Positions 1 to 7,734 of a stretch of 37,180 nucleotides of DNA are shown here, one piece after another (the stretch's first letter is position 1; each line of letters opens with the position of its first letter). Both the position numbers and the translations under genes were made by a program. The stretch comes from Candidatus Zambryskibacteria bacterium RIFCSPLOWO2_02_FULL_39_26 (GTDB taxonomy: Bacteria; Patescibacteriota; Minisyncoccia; Phycocordibacterales; DATDWN01), in the NCBI GenBank assembly GCA_001825395.1, contig MHWN01000008.1, positions 11,489 to 48,668 on the forward strand. Reading direction: 5' to 3'. The notes below the pieces were generated by a model, which did no database searches, was not told the DNA's origin, and saw only the letters and a program-made list of their open reading frames with translations.

Positions 1-1
1 A

Positions 2-1006
2 AAACAAGCGGTCAAAAGGTTGCTTGGAGTTTTGGGAGACAGATCACAAGATGTTTTAACATCCCGTTTCGGGCTCGGGGCCGACACTAAAAGGATGACT
101 CTTGAAGCTATCGGCAAGAAATACAAGATTACCCGCGAACGAGTCAGACAAATTGAAAACTACTCTCTTATTAATATTCGCAAGTCAAAAGAATATGCAA
201 AAGAGAAAGAAATTTTTGACGAGTTGAGAGAAATTATTTTAAATTTGGGTTCTACTGTGGGAGAGGAAACTTTGCTCAAGCATTTATCAAAAGATAAATC
301 CACTCAAAATCAAATTCACTTTTTGCTTGTTGTCGGGGAAGATTTTACTAGAGAAAAAGAAGACGATGAATTTAAGCACAGATGGACGGTGGACAAAGAA
401 CTTGCTAAAAAAATCCACAATTCATTGAGACTGCTTTACTCCTCTTTGTCTGACAATGAAATTTTGCTTGAATCGGATATGATAGAAAAATTCCTGGAAC
501 ACATAAAAGACGTTTCCGAAAAATACAAAAATCAGGAAATTGCCAAAAGATGGCTAAGCCTTTCAAAACTGATAGATAAAAATCCTCTGGGCGAGTGGGG
601 CAAGTCAAAATCGTCAAACATTAATGCCAAAGGCATGAGAGATTACGCCTATTTAGTTATTAGGAGACACGGTTCCCCAATACACTTTCGGGAAGTGGCC
701 AAGCTTATTACGGAACTTTTCAACAAAAAAGCCCATGTGGCCACAACTCACAACGAACTTATAAAAGATTCAAGATTTGTCCTTGTCGGCCGGGGTTTGT
801 ACGCTCTTTCCGAATGGGGATATATGAGCGGAGTGGTAAGAGATGTAATCAAAGCTATTATTGAAAAACATGGCCCGATGACAAAAGATGAAATTGTCAA
901 AAGAGTTTTGAAAGAAAGATATGTCAAGGAAAATACCATAATGGTCAACCTACAGAATTCAAAATTCTTCAAAAAATCAAAGGACGGAAAATATAGTTTG
1001 GTCTAA
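2..1006 (+). CDS. Sigma-70 region 4 / HARE-HTH protein (5'-truncated)
   Basis: The frame is open to the left edge, so the N-terminus is missing; the first possible start inside the window is TTG at 20. The first ~55 residues match sigma-70 region 4: an RFGL motif, then TLEAIGKKYKITRERVRQIE, a typical -35-recognition helix-turn-helix. After a charged, helical middle, the C-terminal ~120 residues contain a HARE-HTH-like winged helix (from about MRDYAYLVIRRHG) and a second winged-helix-like segment (GPMTKDEIVKRVL). HARE-HTH domains occur in the RNA polymerase delta subunit and in DNA-modification proteins. The combination suggests a DNA- or RNA-polymerase-binding regulator rather than a full sigma factor, because no region 2 is visible here. 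Region 2 could lie upstream of the window, so a full sigma factor is not excluded. The domain call is firm; the role is inference. Confidence 0.75.
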   Translation, partial: KQAVKRLLGVLGDRSQDVLTSRFGLGADTKRMTLEAIGKKYKITRERVRQIENYSLINIRKSKEYAKEKEIFDELREIILNLGSTVGEETLLKHLSKDKSTQNQIHFLLVVGEDFTREKEDDEFKHRWTVDKELAKKIHNSLRLLYSSLSDNEILLESDMIEKFLEHIKDVSEKYKNQEIAKRWLSLSKLIDKNPLGEWGKSKSSNINAKGMRDYAYLVIRRHGSPIHFREVAKLITELFNKKAHVATTHNELIKDSRFVLVGRGLYALSEWGYMSGVVRDVIKAIIEKHGPMTKDEIVKRVLKERYVKENTIMVNLQNSKFFKKSKDGKYSLV

Positions 1007-1021
1007 ATAAAAAGCAGTCAT

Positions 1022-1050
1022 TTGAAGTAAATTTAGTGCGGGAGTATAAT
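1022..1050 (+). promoter_or_regulatory. Promoter, leaderless type
   Basis: TTGAAG, a 17-nt spacer, then a perfect TATAAT at 1045-1050. Only 6 nt separate the -10 from the ATG at 1057, so the transcript should start at or next to the start codon. Confidence 0.65.
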
Positions 1051-1056
1051 TAACCC

Positions 1057-2313
1057 ATGTTTCCTGCATATGTAATTGATTTTTTCCAAGATTCAAACAC
1101 TATCCTTGTCCTAAAGATTTTTTACTACACATTTCCTGTATGGTTTCCTTTGGCCTTACTCTCTATTCTTTGGGAATTGTGGTTGCGATACATAAGAGCC
1201 TTGTTTTTTGCCAAACAGGAATATATTTTGCTTGAGATCAAATTGCCAAGAGAACTTTTTAAATCTCCCCAAGCTATGGAGTTTTTTGTGGCCGGGTTAT
1301 ACACTATGTTTGGTGAAGCCAACTGGTATGAGAAATACTGGAACGGCTCGGTCAGGGCCTGGTTTTCCCTAGAAATTGTCTCAATTGACGGGCAAGTTCA
1401 CTTTTTTATATGGGGAAAGAAGGGTTTCAAACATCAAATTGAAGCCAATTTGTACTCCCAATTTCCTGGAATTGAAATATTTGAAGTTCCCGACTACACC
1501 TTATCCGTAATCTACAACCCGGAAGTTAATGCCATATTTGCCACTGAATTTGATTTGAAAGAAAAGGATTTTTTTCCTATCAAGACTTACATTGATTATG
1601 AGTTGGATAAAAATCCAAAAGAAGAATTTAAAATTGATCCTCTGACACCTCTAATTGAAGCTATGGGAACACTGCCAAAAGGGCATCAAGCTTGGATTCA
1701 GATTATTATCCAAGCTCATTCCAATACCGGCAAAGATCCGAAAACCGGCAAACCGGCCGACATGAAGTGGAAAAAAGCCGCTCAAGCGGAAATTGAAGCC
1801 ATAATTAAAAGGGCCAAGGGGGAAGTCGGGGCAGATGGCAAAACTATTCCTGGCACTGGCCGGTATTTAACTGACACGGAAACGACTACAATCAAAGCCT
1901 TGGAGCGTAGTGTTTCCAAAGTTGGCTTTGATGTCGGGATGCGCTTTCTGTACACTGCCCCAAAAGATGTCTTTAGTTTTAATTATCTTGGCGGGCTTAT
2001 CGGCGGAGTGATGCATTTCAACTCTCCCTTAAACGGCTTCAAAACTGCTCGTGGCTCTGCCCCAAAGTATAGAAATTTCTTTCTAGCTTGGAAGGACAGA
2101 AGTATAAAAAGAATAAATAGGGAAAAACAAAGAGCTCTTGACGCCTATAAGCGTCGGGCTTATTTTCACAGACCGTACAAAAGTCCTCCTTTTGTTTTGA
2201 ATACGGAGGAAATAGCCACCCTTTTTCATTTCCCTGGTGGAGTTTCTGCAACCCCGACCTTTGCCAGAGTTGAATCCAGAAAAGCTGAAGCTCCTACCAA
2301 CCTTCCAGTATAG
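1057..2313 (+). CDS. Membrane-anchored protein resembling the N-terminal half of CPR HerA/VirB4-like proteins
   Basis: This 418-residue protein has one clear hydrophobic segment near the N-terminus (about residues 18-45, with many W, F and L) followed by a long soluble part. The soluble part includes a motif around LYSQFPGIEIFEV and a C-terminal stretch with LNTEEIATLFHFPG and ending NLPV. From memory, these motifs occur in the region before the ATPase domain of Parcubacterial type-IV-secretion-like (HerA/VirB4) proteins. Here the protein stops just where a Walker A domain would be expected, and none is seen. The start is fixed by the ATG right behind a TATAAT box. It is the first gene of a run with mltG and mnmA. 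The function is unknown, and the family assignment is recollection, not a search. Confidence 0.55.
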   Translation: MFPAYVIDFFQDSNTILVLKIFYYTFPVWFPLALLSILWELWLRYIRALFFAKQEYILLEIKLPRELFKSPQAMEFFVAGLYTMFGEANWYEKYWNGSVRAWFSLEIVSIDGQVHFFIWGKKGFKHQIEANLYSQFPGIEIFEVPDYTLSVIYNPEVNAIFATEFDLKEKDFFPIKTYIDYELDKNPKEEFKIDPLTPLIEAMGTLPKGHQAWIQIIIQAHSNTGKDPKTGKPADMKWKKAAQAEIEAIIKRAKGEVGADGKTIPGTGRYLTDTETTTIKALERSVSKVGFDVGMRFLYTAPKDVFSFNYLGGLIGGVMHFNSPLNGFKTARGSAPKYRNFFLAWKDRSIKRINREKQRALDAYKRRAYFHRPYKSPPFVLNTEEIATLFHFPGGVSATPTFARVESRKAEAPTNLPV

Positions 2314-2330
2314 CTAAACATACTAAATAT

Positions 2331-2363
2331 ACGAATGACACCAATCTACGAATGGCTACGAAT
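2331..2363 (+). repeat. ACGAAT repeat, copy 1
   Basis: ACGAAT occurs at 2331, 2348 and 2358, with a degenerate ACCAAT between the first two. The stretch overlaps the mltG start: the ATG at 2335 lies in the first unit and the next units encode residues 2-10. It aligns with the copies at 3738 and 24446. Confidence 0.7.
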
Positions 2364-3303
2364 AAATAAGAAAATTATTTTTTATATTCTGGCTTTTGTT
2401 GTTTTAGGTTTTATTTATATTTTCCTACACAAAACTCCTCGCTATTTTCCGTTGGGTCAAGTCATTACGGTTTACCCGGGAGAAACTCTTCAAGAAATAT
2501 CTGAATCACTTTATGAACAAAAAGTTGTTTCTTACCCTTTTATTTTACGCGTCCATGTTGTCCTTTTAGGAGGGGAAAAAAGAGTGATGGCTGGAGATTA
2601 CCTTTTGGATAAGACAGAAGGTCCGGCAGATCTTGCCAATCGCTTGGTTTCCGGTAAATTTAAAATAGAAACTGTCAAAATCACTATTCCTGAAGGTTGG
2701 AATGTTTTTCAAATGGCCGACTATCTGGCGACTGTTCTCACAAACTTTGACAGAAAAGCCTTTTTTGATTTAGCCAAAAAAAATGAAGGTTATCTTTTCC
2801 CGGACACATATTTTGTTTCGCCGACAACCGACCTCTCCAGGCTGATGGATTTAATGAAAGAAAATTTTGACAGAAAAATAAAAAACATTATCGAAATTAC
2901 TGGGTCAAAATATTCTCTAAATGAAATAATCACCATGGCTTCCATTTTGGAACTTGAAGCCAAAACGGCTGAAAGTAGAAGAACTATCGCCGGCATACTT
3001 TGGAAAAGATTGGAATTGAGAATGCCTCTTCAGGTTGATTCGGCTTTTTTGTATATAAACGGCAAAAATACATATGAATTGACAGTGAACGACCTAGAGA
3101 TTGATTCCCCTTATAATACTTACAAATACAGAGGTCTACCGCCAGGGCCCATTGGCAACCCTGGAAGCCAGGCTATAAAAGCGGCGGTAACACCGATTAG
3201 CACAGAATATTTATATTACATATCAAGCAAAAGCGGTGATATGCACTATGCTACGACATTTGAACATCATAAGAAAAATATTGAACTGTATCTAAACAAA
3301 TAG
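2335..3303 (+). CDS. mltG: Endolytic murein transglycosylase MltG
   Basis: MltG cleaves nascent glycan strands at the inner membrane and so sets chain length. The 322-residue protein has an N-terminal membrane anchor (about residues 14-31), a LysM-like portion containing PGETLQEIS, and the YceG/MltG catalytic domain. The motif MASILELEAK places the presumed catalytic glutamate at residue 206, matching the ASIVE motif of E. coli MltG; the family signatures GYLFPDTY and YRGLPPGPIGNPG are present. Length is normal for the family. The first ~10 residues come from the dispersed ACGAAT repeat, so the cytoplasmic tip before the membrane helix is repeat-derived. It lies 21 bp after the preceding gene and 42 bp before mnmA, with no Shine-Dalgarno. 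Confidence 0.93.
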   Translation: MTPIYEWLRINKKIIFYILAFVVLGFIYIFLHKTPRYFPLGQVITVYPGETLQEISESLYEQKVVSYPFILRVHVVLLGGEKRVMAGDYLLDKTEGPADLANRLVSGKFKIETVKITIPEGWNVFQMADYLATVLTNFDRKAFFDLAKKNEGYLFPDTYFVSPTTDLSRLMDLMKENFDRKIKNIIEITGSKYSLNEIITMASILELEAKTAESRRTIAGILWKRLELRMPLQVDSAFLYINGKNTYELTVNDLEIDSPYNTYKYRGLPPGPIGNPGSQAIKAAVTPISTEYLYYISSKSGDMHYATTFEHHKKNIELYLNK

Positions 3304-3330
3304 AAAAGCTCCCAAATCTAATGGGTTTTG

Positions 3331-3339
3331 TGGTATAAA
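3331..3339 (+). promoter_or_regulatory. Extended -10 promoter of mnmA
   Basis: TGgTATAAA with the hexamer at 3334-3339, followed by 6 nt and then a GTG at 3346. The spacing equals that before the genes at 1057 and 30059, and it helps select GTG 3346 as the start. Confidence 0.55.
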
Positions 3340-3345
3340 AGAAAG

Positions 3346-4464
3346 GTGAACAAAAAGCCAAAGATTTTTGTAGGAGTTTCGGGGGGAGTGGATTCTTCTG
3401 TGGCTTTGGCATTACTCGAAAAGGAAGGTTATGACGTCACAGGAGTATTTTTGAAGGTCTGGTCGCCTGATTTTTTGCCTTGTGATTGGAAAGAGGAGCG
3501 GCGGAGCGCCATGAGGGTTTGCGCCCTTTTGGGCGTGCCATTTTTGACTTTTGATTTTGAGAAAGAGTACAAAAAAGATGTGGTGGATTATATGATTAGA
3601 GAATACAGTCGAGGAAGAGTGCCTAATCCGGATGTTTTTTGCAATAAATATGTAAAGTTTGGCGTGTTTTTGAAAAAAATGCGCGCATTAGGCGCAGATT
3701 ACATAGCCACTGGTCACTACGCGCGCATACATACAAATATACGAATGAATACGAATGATACGAATAGTTACGAATTAAGAGAAAGCGCTGATAAGGAGAA
3801 AGATCAAAGTTATTTTTTGTACACACTTAATCAAGAACAACTAAAGCATATTTTGTTTCCAGTTGGAGGTATGGCCAAAACGGAAGTCAGGAAACTGGCT
3901 AGAAAGTTCGGTTTGCCGACGGCAGAAAAAAAGGACAGTCAGGGTTTGTGTTTTATCGGTAAGATAGATTTGAAGAATTTTTTGGCTCATTTTATAAAAA
4001 CCAAATCTGGAAATGTTTTGAACATAAAAGGCGAAGTTGTCGGAACTCATGATGGCGCTATTTTTTACACCATCGGTCAAAGACATGGCATTAATATCAC
4101 TAAAAAAACTAAAAATGATCCGAGGTTTTTTGTTATTTCAAAGGATTTAAAGAAAAACACAATCACTGTGGCAGATAAGGAATCGGAAATAAACGAGGTT
4201 TACTCAACAAAAGAGATAGTCGTAATAGATATGCATTTTATTGGAGAGGAACCAAAATTACCACTAAAAACTACCGTACGGATCCGTTATCGACAAGTTG
4301 TACAAGATTCCACTTTATGCAAGGAGGTGGATGGTTACCATATTGTGTTTGATAATTTGCAAAGCGGCGTGGCCGTCGGACAGTCTGCTGTTTTATATGA
4401 CGGATATATATGTCTTGGTGGCGGAATAATTGAAAAAGTGATTAATAAGGTAAATAAAAAGTAA
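3346..4464 (+). CDS. mnmA: tRNA-specific 2-thiouridylase MnmA
   Basis: MnmA thiolates U34 of tRNA-Lys, -Glu and -Gln using ATP. The 372-residue protein has the N-type PP-loop motif GVSGGVDSS near the N-terminus, the first catalytic cysteine in NPDVFCNKYVKF, the tRNA-binding TGHYARI segment, and the second cysteine in GLCFIGKI, followed by the C-terminal beta-barrel domains. I chose GTG 3346 over TTG 3328 because the latter overlaps the -10 box and adds non-conserved residues. Between TGHYARI and the KDQSYFLY motif there is an N- and T-rich stretch encoded by four ACGAAT units, an in-frame repeat insertion in a variable loop. No Shine-Dalgarno is seen. Function is confident; the start is likely. 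Confidence 0.93.
   Translation: MNKKPKIFVGVSGGVDSSVALALLEKEGYDVTGVFLKVWSPDFLPCDWKEERRSAMRVCALLGVPFLTFDFEKEYKKDVVDYMIREYSRGRVPNPDVFCNKYVKFGVFLKKMRALGADYIATGHYARIHTNIRMNTNDTNSYELRESADKEKDQSYFLYTLNQEQLKHILFPVGGMAKTEVRKLARKFGLPTAEKKDSQGLCFIGKIDLKNFLAHFIKTKSGNVLNIKGEVVGTHDGAIFYTIGQRHGINITKKTKNDPRFFVISKDLKKNTITVADKESEINEVYSTKEIVVIDMHFIGEEPKLPLKTTVRIRYRQVVQDSTLCKEVDGYHIVFDNLQSGVAVGQSAVLYDGYICLGGGIIEKVINKVNKK
3738..3776 (+). repeat. ACGAAT repeat, copy 2, inside mnmA
   Basis: ACGAAT at 3741, 3751, 3760 and 3770, about 10 bp apart, within the mnmA coding sequence and in frame. The order and spacing match the reverse complement of the copy at 24446-24487. Confidence 0.8.
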
Positions 4465-4481
4465 TTTAAAAGAGTTTAAGG

Positions 4482-4523
4482 TTATTAGACAAAACGAGAC
4501 GACCGCATCTTTTTGTCTAATAA
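4482..4523. repeat. Perfect 13-bp inverted repeat downstream of mnmA
   Basis: TTATTAGACAAAA at 4482-4494 is mirrored by its exact complement at 4511-4523, with a 16-nt loop. No long T-run follows the right arm, so it is not a classical terminator. It could be a 3' end structure of the mnmA transcript or an operator for the next gene. Confidence 0.6.
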
Positions 4524-4590
4524 TAATTAAGAACAGGTAAAAATTTTATTTAAGAATTTTTGCAATAATCTTTCAATCATACCGCTTTTG

Positions 4591-4599
4591 TGTAATAAT
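4591..4599 (+). promoter_or_regulatory. Extended -10 before the ATP-cone gene
   Basis: TGtAATAAT with the hexamer at 4594-4599 and a 6-nt gap to the ATG at 4606. This is the same leaderless spacing as at 1045 and 3334. Confidence 0.45.
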
Positions 4600-4605
4600 A
4601 ATTAT

Positions 4606-5439
4606 ATGACAGAACCGCTATATATCATAAAAGCCGACGGCAGTCGTGAACTATTTGATCAAAATAAGCTGGAAACCTCGTTAAAAAGAGCCGGAGCCAG
4701 CAGTTTGGTTGTTTCAAAAATAACCCAGCACATAAAAGATCATTTCGGCAAGAATGATATAACTACTCACCAAATATATAAGCACGCCTTTGAACTGCTT
4801 GATAAAGATGAGAAGCCGATAGCCATAAAATACTCGCTCAAAAGGGCCATCATGGAACTCGGCCCGACCGGTTTCCCGTTTGAAGATTTTGTGGCGGAAA
4901 TTTTCAGGCAAAAAGGCTTTAAAGCTGAAACGGGGAAAATAGTCAGAGGTTTTTGCGTTGAACATGAGATAGACGTGGTGGCTTGGAACGATGAGAAACT
5001 GATTATGGTTGAGGCAAAGTTCCATAACGAAGCCGGGGTAAGATCTGATCTCAAAGTAGCGCTTTACATAAAGGCTCGCTTTGACGATTTGCGAAAAATG
5101 AAATTCAAGTACGACCGTGAAAGAGATCTGGACGAAGGATGGCTTGTGACAAACACCAAATTCACCTCCACAGCCATTGAGTACGGCTCATGCCAAGGCG
5201 GAATAAGGATGATAGGCTGGAATTATCCGCCGATCGGCAACCTCCATGATATGATTTTAGAATCAAAACTTCATCCACTGACTTGTCTCGTAAGTTTAAA
5301 CGGACGTGAAAAGAAAGCTCTTTTGGATAAAGGCGTAGTTTTGTGCAAGACGATTTTGGACAATCCGGATATTTTGGAAGCCATCGGATTAATCCAGGAC
5401 AAAAGAACCAAAGTTTTGGATGAAATAGAAACTTTATAA
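4606..5439 (+). CDS. ATP-cone plus Mrr-type restriction endonuclease-like protein
   Basis: This 277-residue protein fuses two recognisable modules. The N-terminal ~90 residues (YIIKADGSRELFDQNKLE to YSLKRAIMELGP) look like an ATP-cone, the nucleotide-sensing domain of ribonucleotide reductases and NrdR. Next comes a PD-(D/E)xK nuclease fold: GFPFEDFVAEIFRQKGF, then HEIDVVAW with the acidic residue and IMVEAKFH with the E-x-K pair, typical of Mrr_cat enzymes. The C-terminal ~50 residues (LNGREKKALLDKGVVLCKTI) resemble a helix-hairpin-helix. The start at 4606 is preferred over 4588 because of the promoter spacing. No methyltransferase lies nearby, so a repair or nucleotide-sensing nuclease is as likely as a restriction enzyme. 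Domain calls are fairly sure; the substrate is unknown. Confidence 0.75.
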   Translation: MTEPLYIIKADGSRELFDQNKLETSLKRAGASSLVVSKITQHIKDHFGKNDITTHQIYKHAFELLDKDEKPIAIKYSLKRAIMELGPTGFPFEDFVAEIFRQKGFKAETGKIVRGFCVEHEIDVVAWNDEKLIMVEAKFHNEAGVRSDLKVALYIKARFDDLRKMKFKYDRERDLDEGWLVTNTKFTSTAIEYGSCQGGIRMIGWNYPPIGNLHDMILESKLHPLTCLVSLNGREKKALLDKGVVLCKTILDNPDILEAIGLIQDKRTKVLDEIETL

Positions 5440-5461
5440 AAATAACATTTAATTTAAACCT

Positions 5462-6073
5462 ATGGCGCTCACACTTGAAGAAAGATTTGAAGAAATGAAA
5501 AAAATTAGAGATGAACTTTTGCATTTCAAAGAGTCACCATTATATGAATACAGAGTGCAAAACAAATATTTTCCGGTGGTTGGCGAAGGCAGTCATGTGG
5601 CCAATATTATGTTTGTCGGCGAAGCGCCGGGTGAAAATGAGGCCTTAACCGCCAGACCGTTTTGCGGAAAATCAGGAAAAGTCTTGGACGACATGCTTGA
5701 ATCCATTAAACTGAATAGAAGCGATGTTTACATAACCAACATCGTTAAAGATCGGCCGCCGGAAAACCGGGACCCGACCGAAGGTGAAATAAAACTTTAC
5801 GCGCCATATTTGGATAGGCAGATAAACATAATCCAGCCGAAAGTCATTGCCACTCTTGGGAGATATTCTATGAGTTACATAATGAATCATTTCGGTCTGG
5901 GCACTCAAGTTGGTCAGATAAGCGCACTTCATGGCAAAGAATTTGTGGCTAAAACAGGATATGGATCTGCCACCATCATTCCTCTATATCATCCGGCAGT
6001 GGCTCTCTACACCGGTGGAAATAAAGATACTCTTTTGAATGATTTTCAAATATTGAAAAAATATATAAGTTAG
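5462..6073 (+). CDS. Family-4-like uracil-DNA glycosylase without Fe-S cysteines
   Basis: This base-excision-repair enzyme should remove uracil from DNA. The 203-residue protein has motif A GEAPG (residues 53-57), the PFCGKSGKVLDDML segment, ITNIVKDRPPENRDP (92-105), and the catalytic-loop HPAVAL (histidine 177). Family 4 enzymes normally carry a 4Fe-4S cluster held by four cysteines: two near the N-terminus, one in the NVVKCRPP motif and one before PYL. Here the third is Asp97, the fourth is Ala114, and the N-terminal pair is missing; the only Cys is in PFCGKSG, which is not a cluster position. Length is normal and the frame is intact, so this looks like a cluster-less variant rather than a decayed gene. 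Confidence 0.85.
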   Translation: MALTLEERFEEMKKIRDELLHFKESPLYEYRVQNKYFPVVGEGSHVANIMFVGEAPGENEALTARPFCGKSGKVLDDMLESIKLNRSDVYITNIVKDRPPENRDPTEGEIKLYAPYLDRQINIIQPKVIATLGRYSMSYIMNHFGLGTQVGQISALHGKEFVAKTGYGSATIIPLYHPAVALYTGGNKDTLLNDFQILKKYIS

Positions 6074-6101
6074 TTGAAAGTAGAAAGTTAAAAGTGAAAA
6101 G

Positions 6102-7730
6102 ATGGACTCAAATACACTAAGACAAAAATTCCTAGATTTTTTTGAAAAAAAGGGACATGAGATTATACCTTCTGCTTCACTTGTGCCAGAAAATGACCCT
6201 TCAGTTTTGTTTACTACCGCAGGAATGCAACAATTTAAACCGTACTATACAGGAGAAAAAGATGCACTGAAGGATTTTGGCTCAAAAAATACGGTTTCTA
6301 TTCAAAAATGTTTAAGAACATCTGATATTGATGAAGTTGGAGACGACACTCATCTCACTTTTTTTGAAATGCTGGGAAATTTTTCATTTGGCGGGTATTG
6401 GAAGAAAGAAGCAATTCAATATGCACATGAATTTATTACCAAAGAGCTTGGGCTCACGATTGATTATGTTTCTGTTTTTGAAGGAGACAATAATACTCCT
6501 GCTGACCGTGAATCAAGGGAAATTTGGCAGGAAATTGACTCAAAATTAGTAATAAAAAATCATAATCGTACTGATAATTTCTGGGGGCCGACTGGAGATG
6601 AAGGACCATGTGGGCCGACAACCGAGATTTACATAAATGGAGTTGAAATTTGGAATATTGTTTTCAATGAATTTTATAAAACAAAAGAAGGAAAATACGA
6701 ACCACTTTCAGTTAGAGGTATTGACACCGGTATGGGTTTAGAACGACTTTTGGTTCAAGTTCAGAATAAAAAAGATGTATATGAAACTGATTTGTTTAAT
6801 AACGAGAAAACAAAAAAGGAAAGGATTATTGCAGATCACATCAAAGCCTCAATATTTTTAGTTCTAGACGGTGTAAAACCAGCCAACACTGGGCCTGGTT
6901 ATATTTTAAGAAGACTTATAAGAAAAGTTGTAAATTTTTCAAATAAACCTCTTTTAGATGAAATTGAGAAAATACAAAAAATTTACGAAAATGAGTATGG
7001 TCTAATTCGCGCGAATGGTGGAATAGTTATTGATGAGATTAGTAAAGAGGAAAAGAAATTTAGAGAAACTTTAGATAGGGGGTTGAAAGAGTTTAAAAAA
7101 GGCACTAATCCATTTATCCTATTTACCACATATGGATTTCCAATTGAATTAATAGAAGAACTGGCAAAAGAAAAAGGTCAAAAGATCGATTTGAATGATT
7201 TTAATACAAAAATGGCTGAACACCAGAAACTCTCCCAAACTTCTTTCGCTGGGATGTTTAAAGGTGGTTTGGCTAATGACAACAATAAGACAATAAGACA
7301 CCACACAGCCCACCATTTGCTTTTAGCCGGACTTCAGGCGATTGTGGATAAAAATATAAAGCAAAGGGGCAGTAATATTAACGAGGAAAGGCTGCGTATG
7401 GATTTTTTATGCGACCGCAAATTAACAGAGCAAGAAAAAAAGAAAGTGGAAGAGTGGGTTAATGATAAAATTGCCAAAGGCCTGCCTGTTGTCCGTAAAG
7501 AAATGTCACTTACTAAAGCCAAAAAAATCGGGGCTGAAATGGAGTTTGGAGCAAAGTATCCTGACACCGTATCCATTTATTTTATTATTGATAATGACAA
7601 TAATGTTGTTTCAAAAGAATTTTGCGGCGGGCCTCATGTTTTTAACACCGGGGTTTTGGGAAAATTCAGAATTATAAAAGAAGAAGGGATTTCCGCAGGT
7701 ATTCGCAGAATAAAGGCCGTGTTAGAATAA
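6102..7730 (+). CDS. alaS: Alanyl-tRNA synthetase, short form without C-Ala domain
   Basis: AlaRS charges tRNA-Ala and edits Ser- and Gly-tRNA-Ala. The 542-residue protein has the class II catalytic core (FTTAGMQQFKPYYTG, CLRTSDIDEVG, FFEMLGNFSFG, GPCGPTTEIYING, GIDTGMGLERL), a tRNA-recognition region, and the editing domain with zinc-type ligands HHTAHHLL and CGGPHV. It ends soon after IKEEGISAGIRRIKAVLE, where the usual ~875-residue enzyme would continue into the coiled-coil/C-Ala domain. The stop is clean and the next gene starts 5 nt later, so the short form looks native. The leader is purine-rich and has no Shine-Dalgarno. Loss of C-Ala should affect dimerisation and tRNA-elbow contact. 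Confidence 0.93.
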   Translation: MDSNTLRQKFLDFFEKKGHEIIPSASLVPENDPSVLFTTAGMQQFKPYYTGEKDALKDFGSKNTVSIQKCLRTSDIDEVGDDTHLTFFEMLGNFSFGGYWKKEAIQYAHEFITKELGLTIDYVSVFEGDNNTPADRESREIWQEIDSKLVIKNHNRTDNFWGPTGDEGPCGPTTEIYINGVEIWNIVFNEFYKTKEGKYEPLSVRGIDTGMGLERLLVQVQNKKDVYETDLFNNEKTKKERIIADHIKASIFLVLDGVKPANTGPGYILRRLIRKVVNFSNKPLLDEIEKIQKIYENEYGLIRANGGIVIDEISKEEKKFRETLDRGLKEFKKGTNPFILFTTYGFPIELIEELAKEKGQKIDLNDFNTKMAEHQKLSQTSFAGMFKGGLANDNNKTIRHHTAHHLLLAGLQAIVDKNIKQRGSNINEERLRMDFLCDRKLTEQEKKKVEEWVNDKIAKGLPVVRKEMSLTKAKKIGAEMEFGAKYPDTVSIYFIIDNDNNVVSKEFCGGPHVFNTGVLGKFRIIKEEGISAGIRRIKAVLE

Positions 7731-7734
7731 TTAT

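Noticed and set aside
3328-3345. TTG start of mnmA
   Set aside because: It overlaps the extended -10 box and adds six residues before the conserved KKPKIFVGVSGG start.
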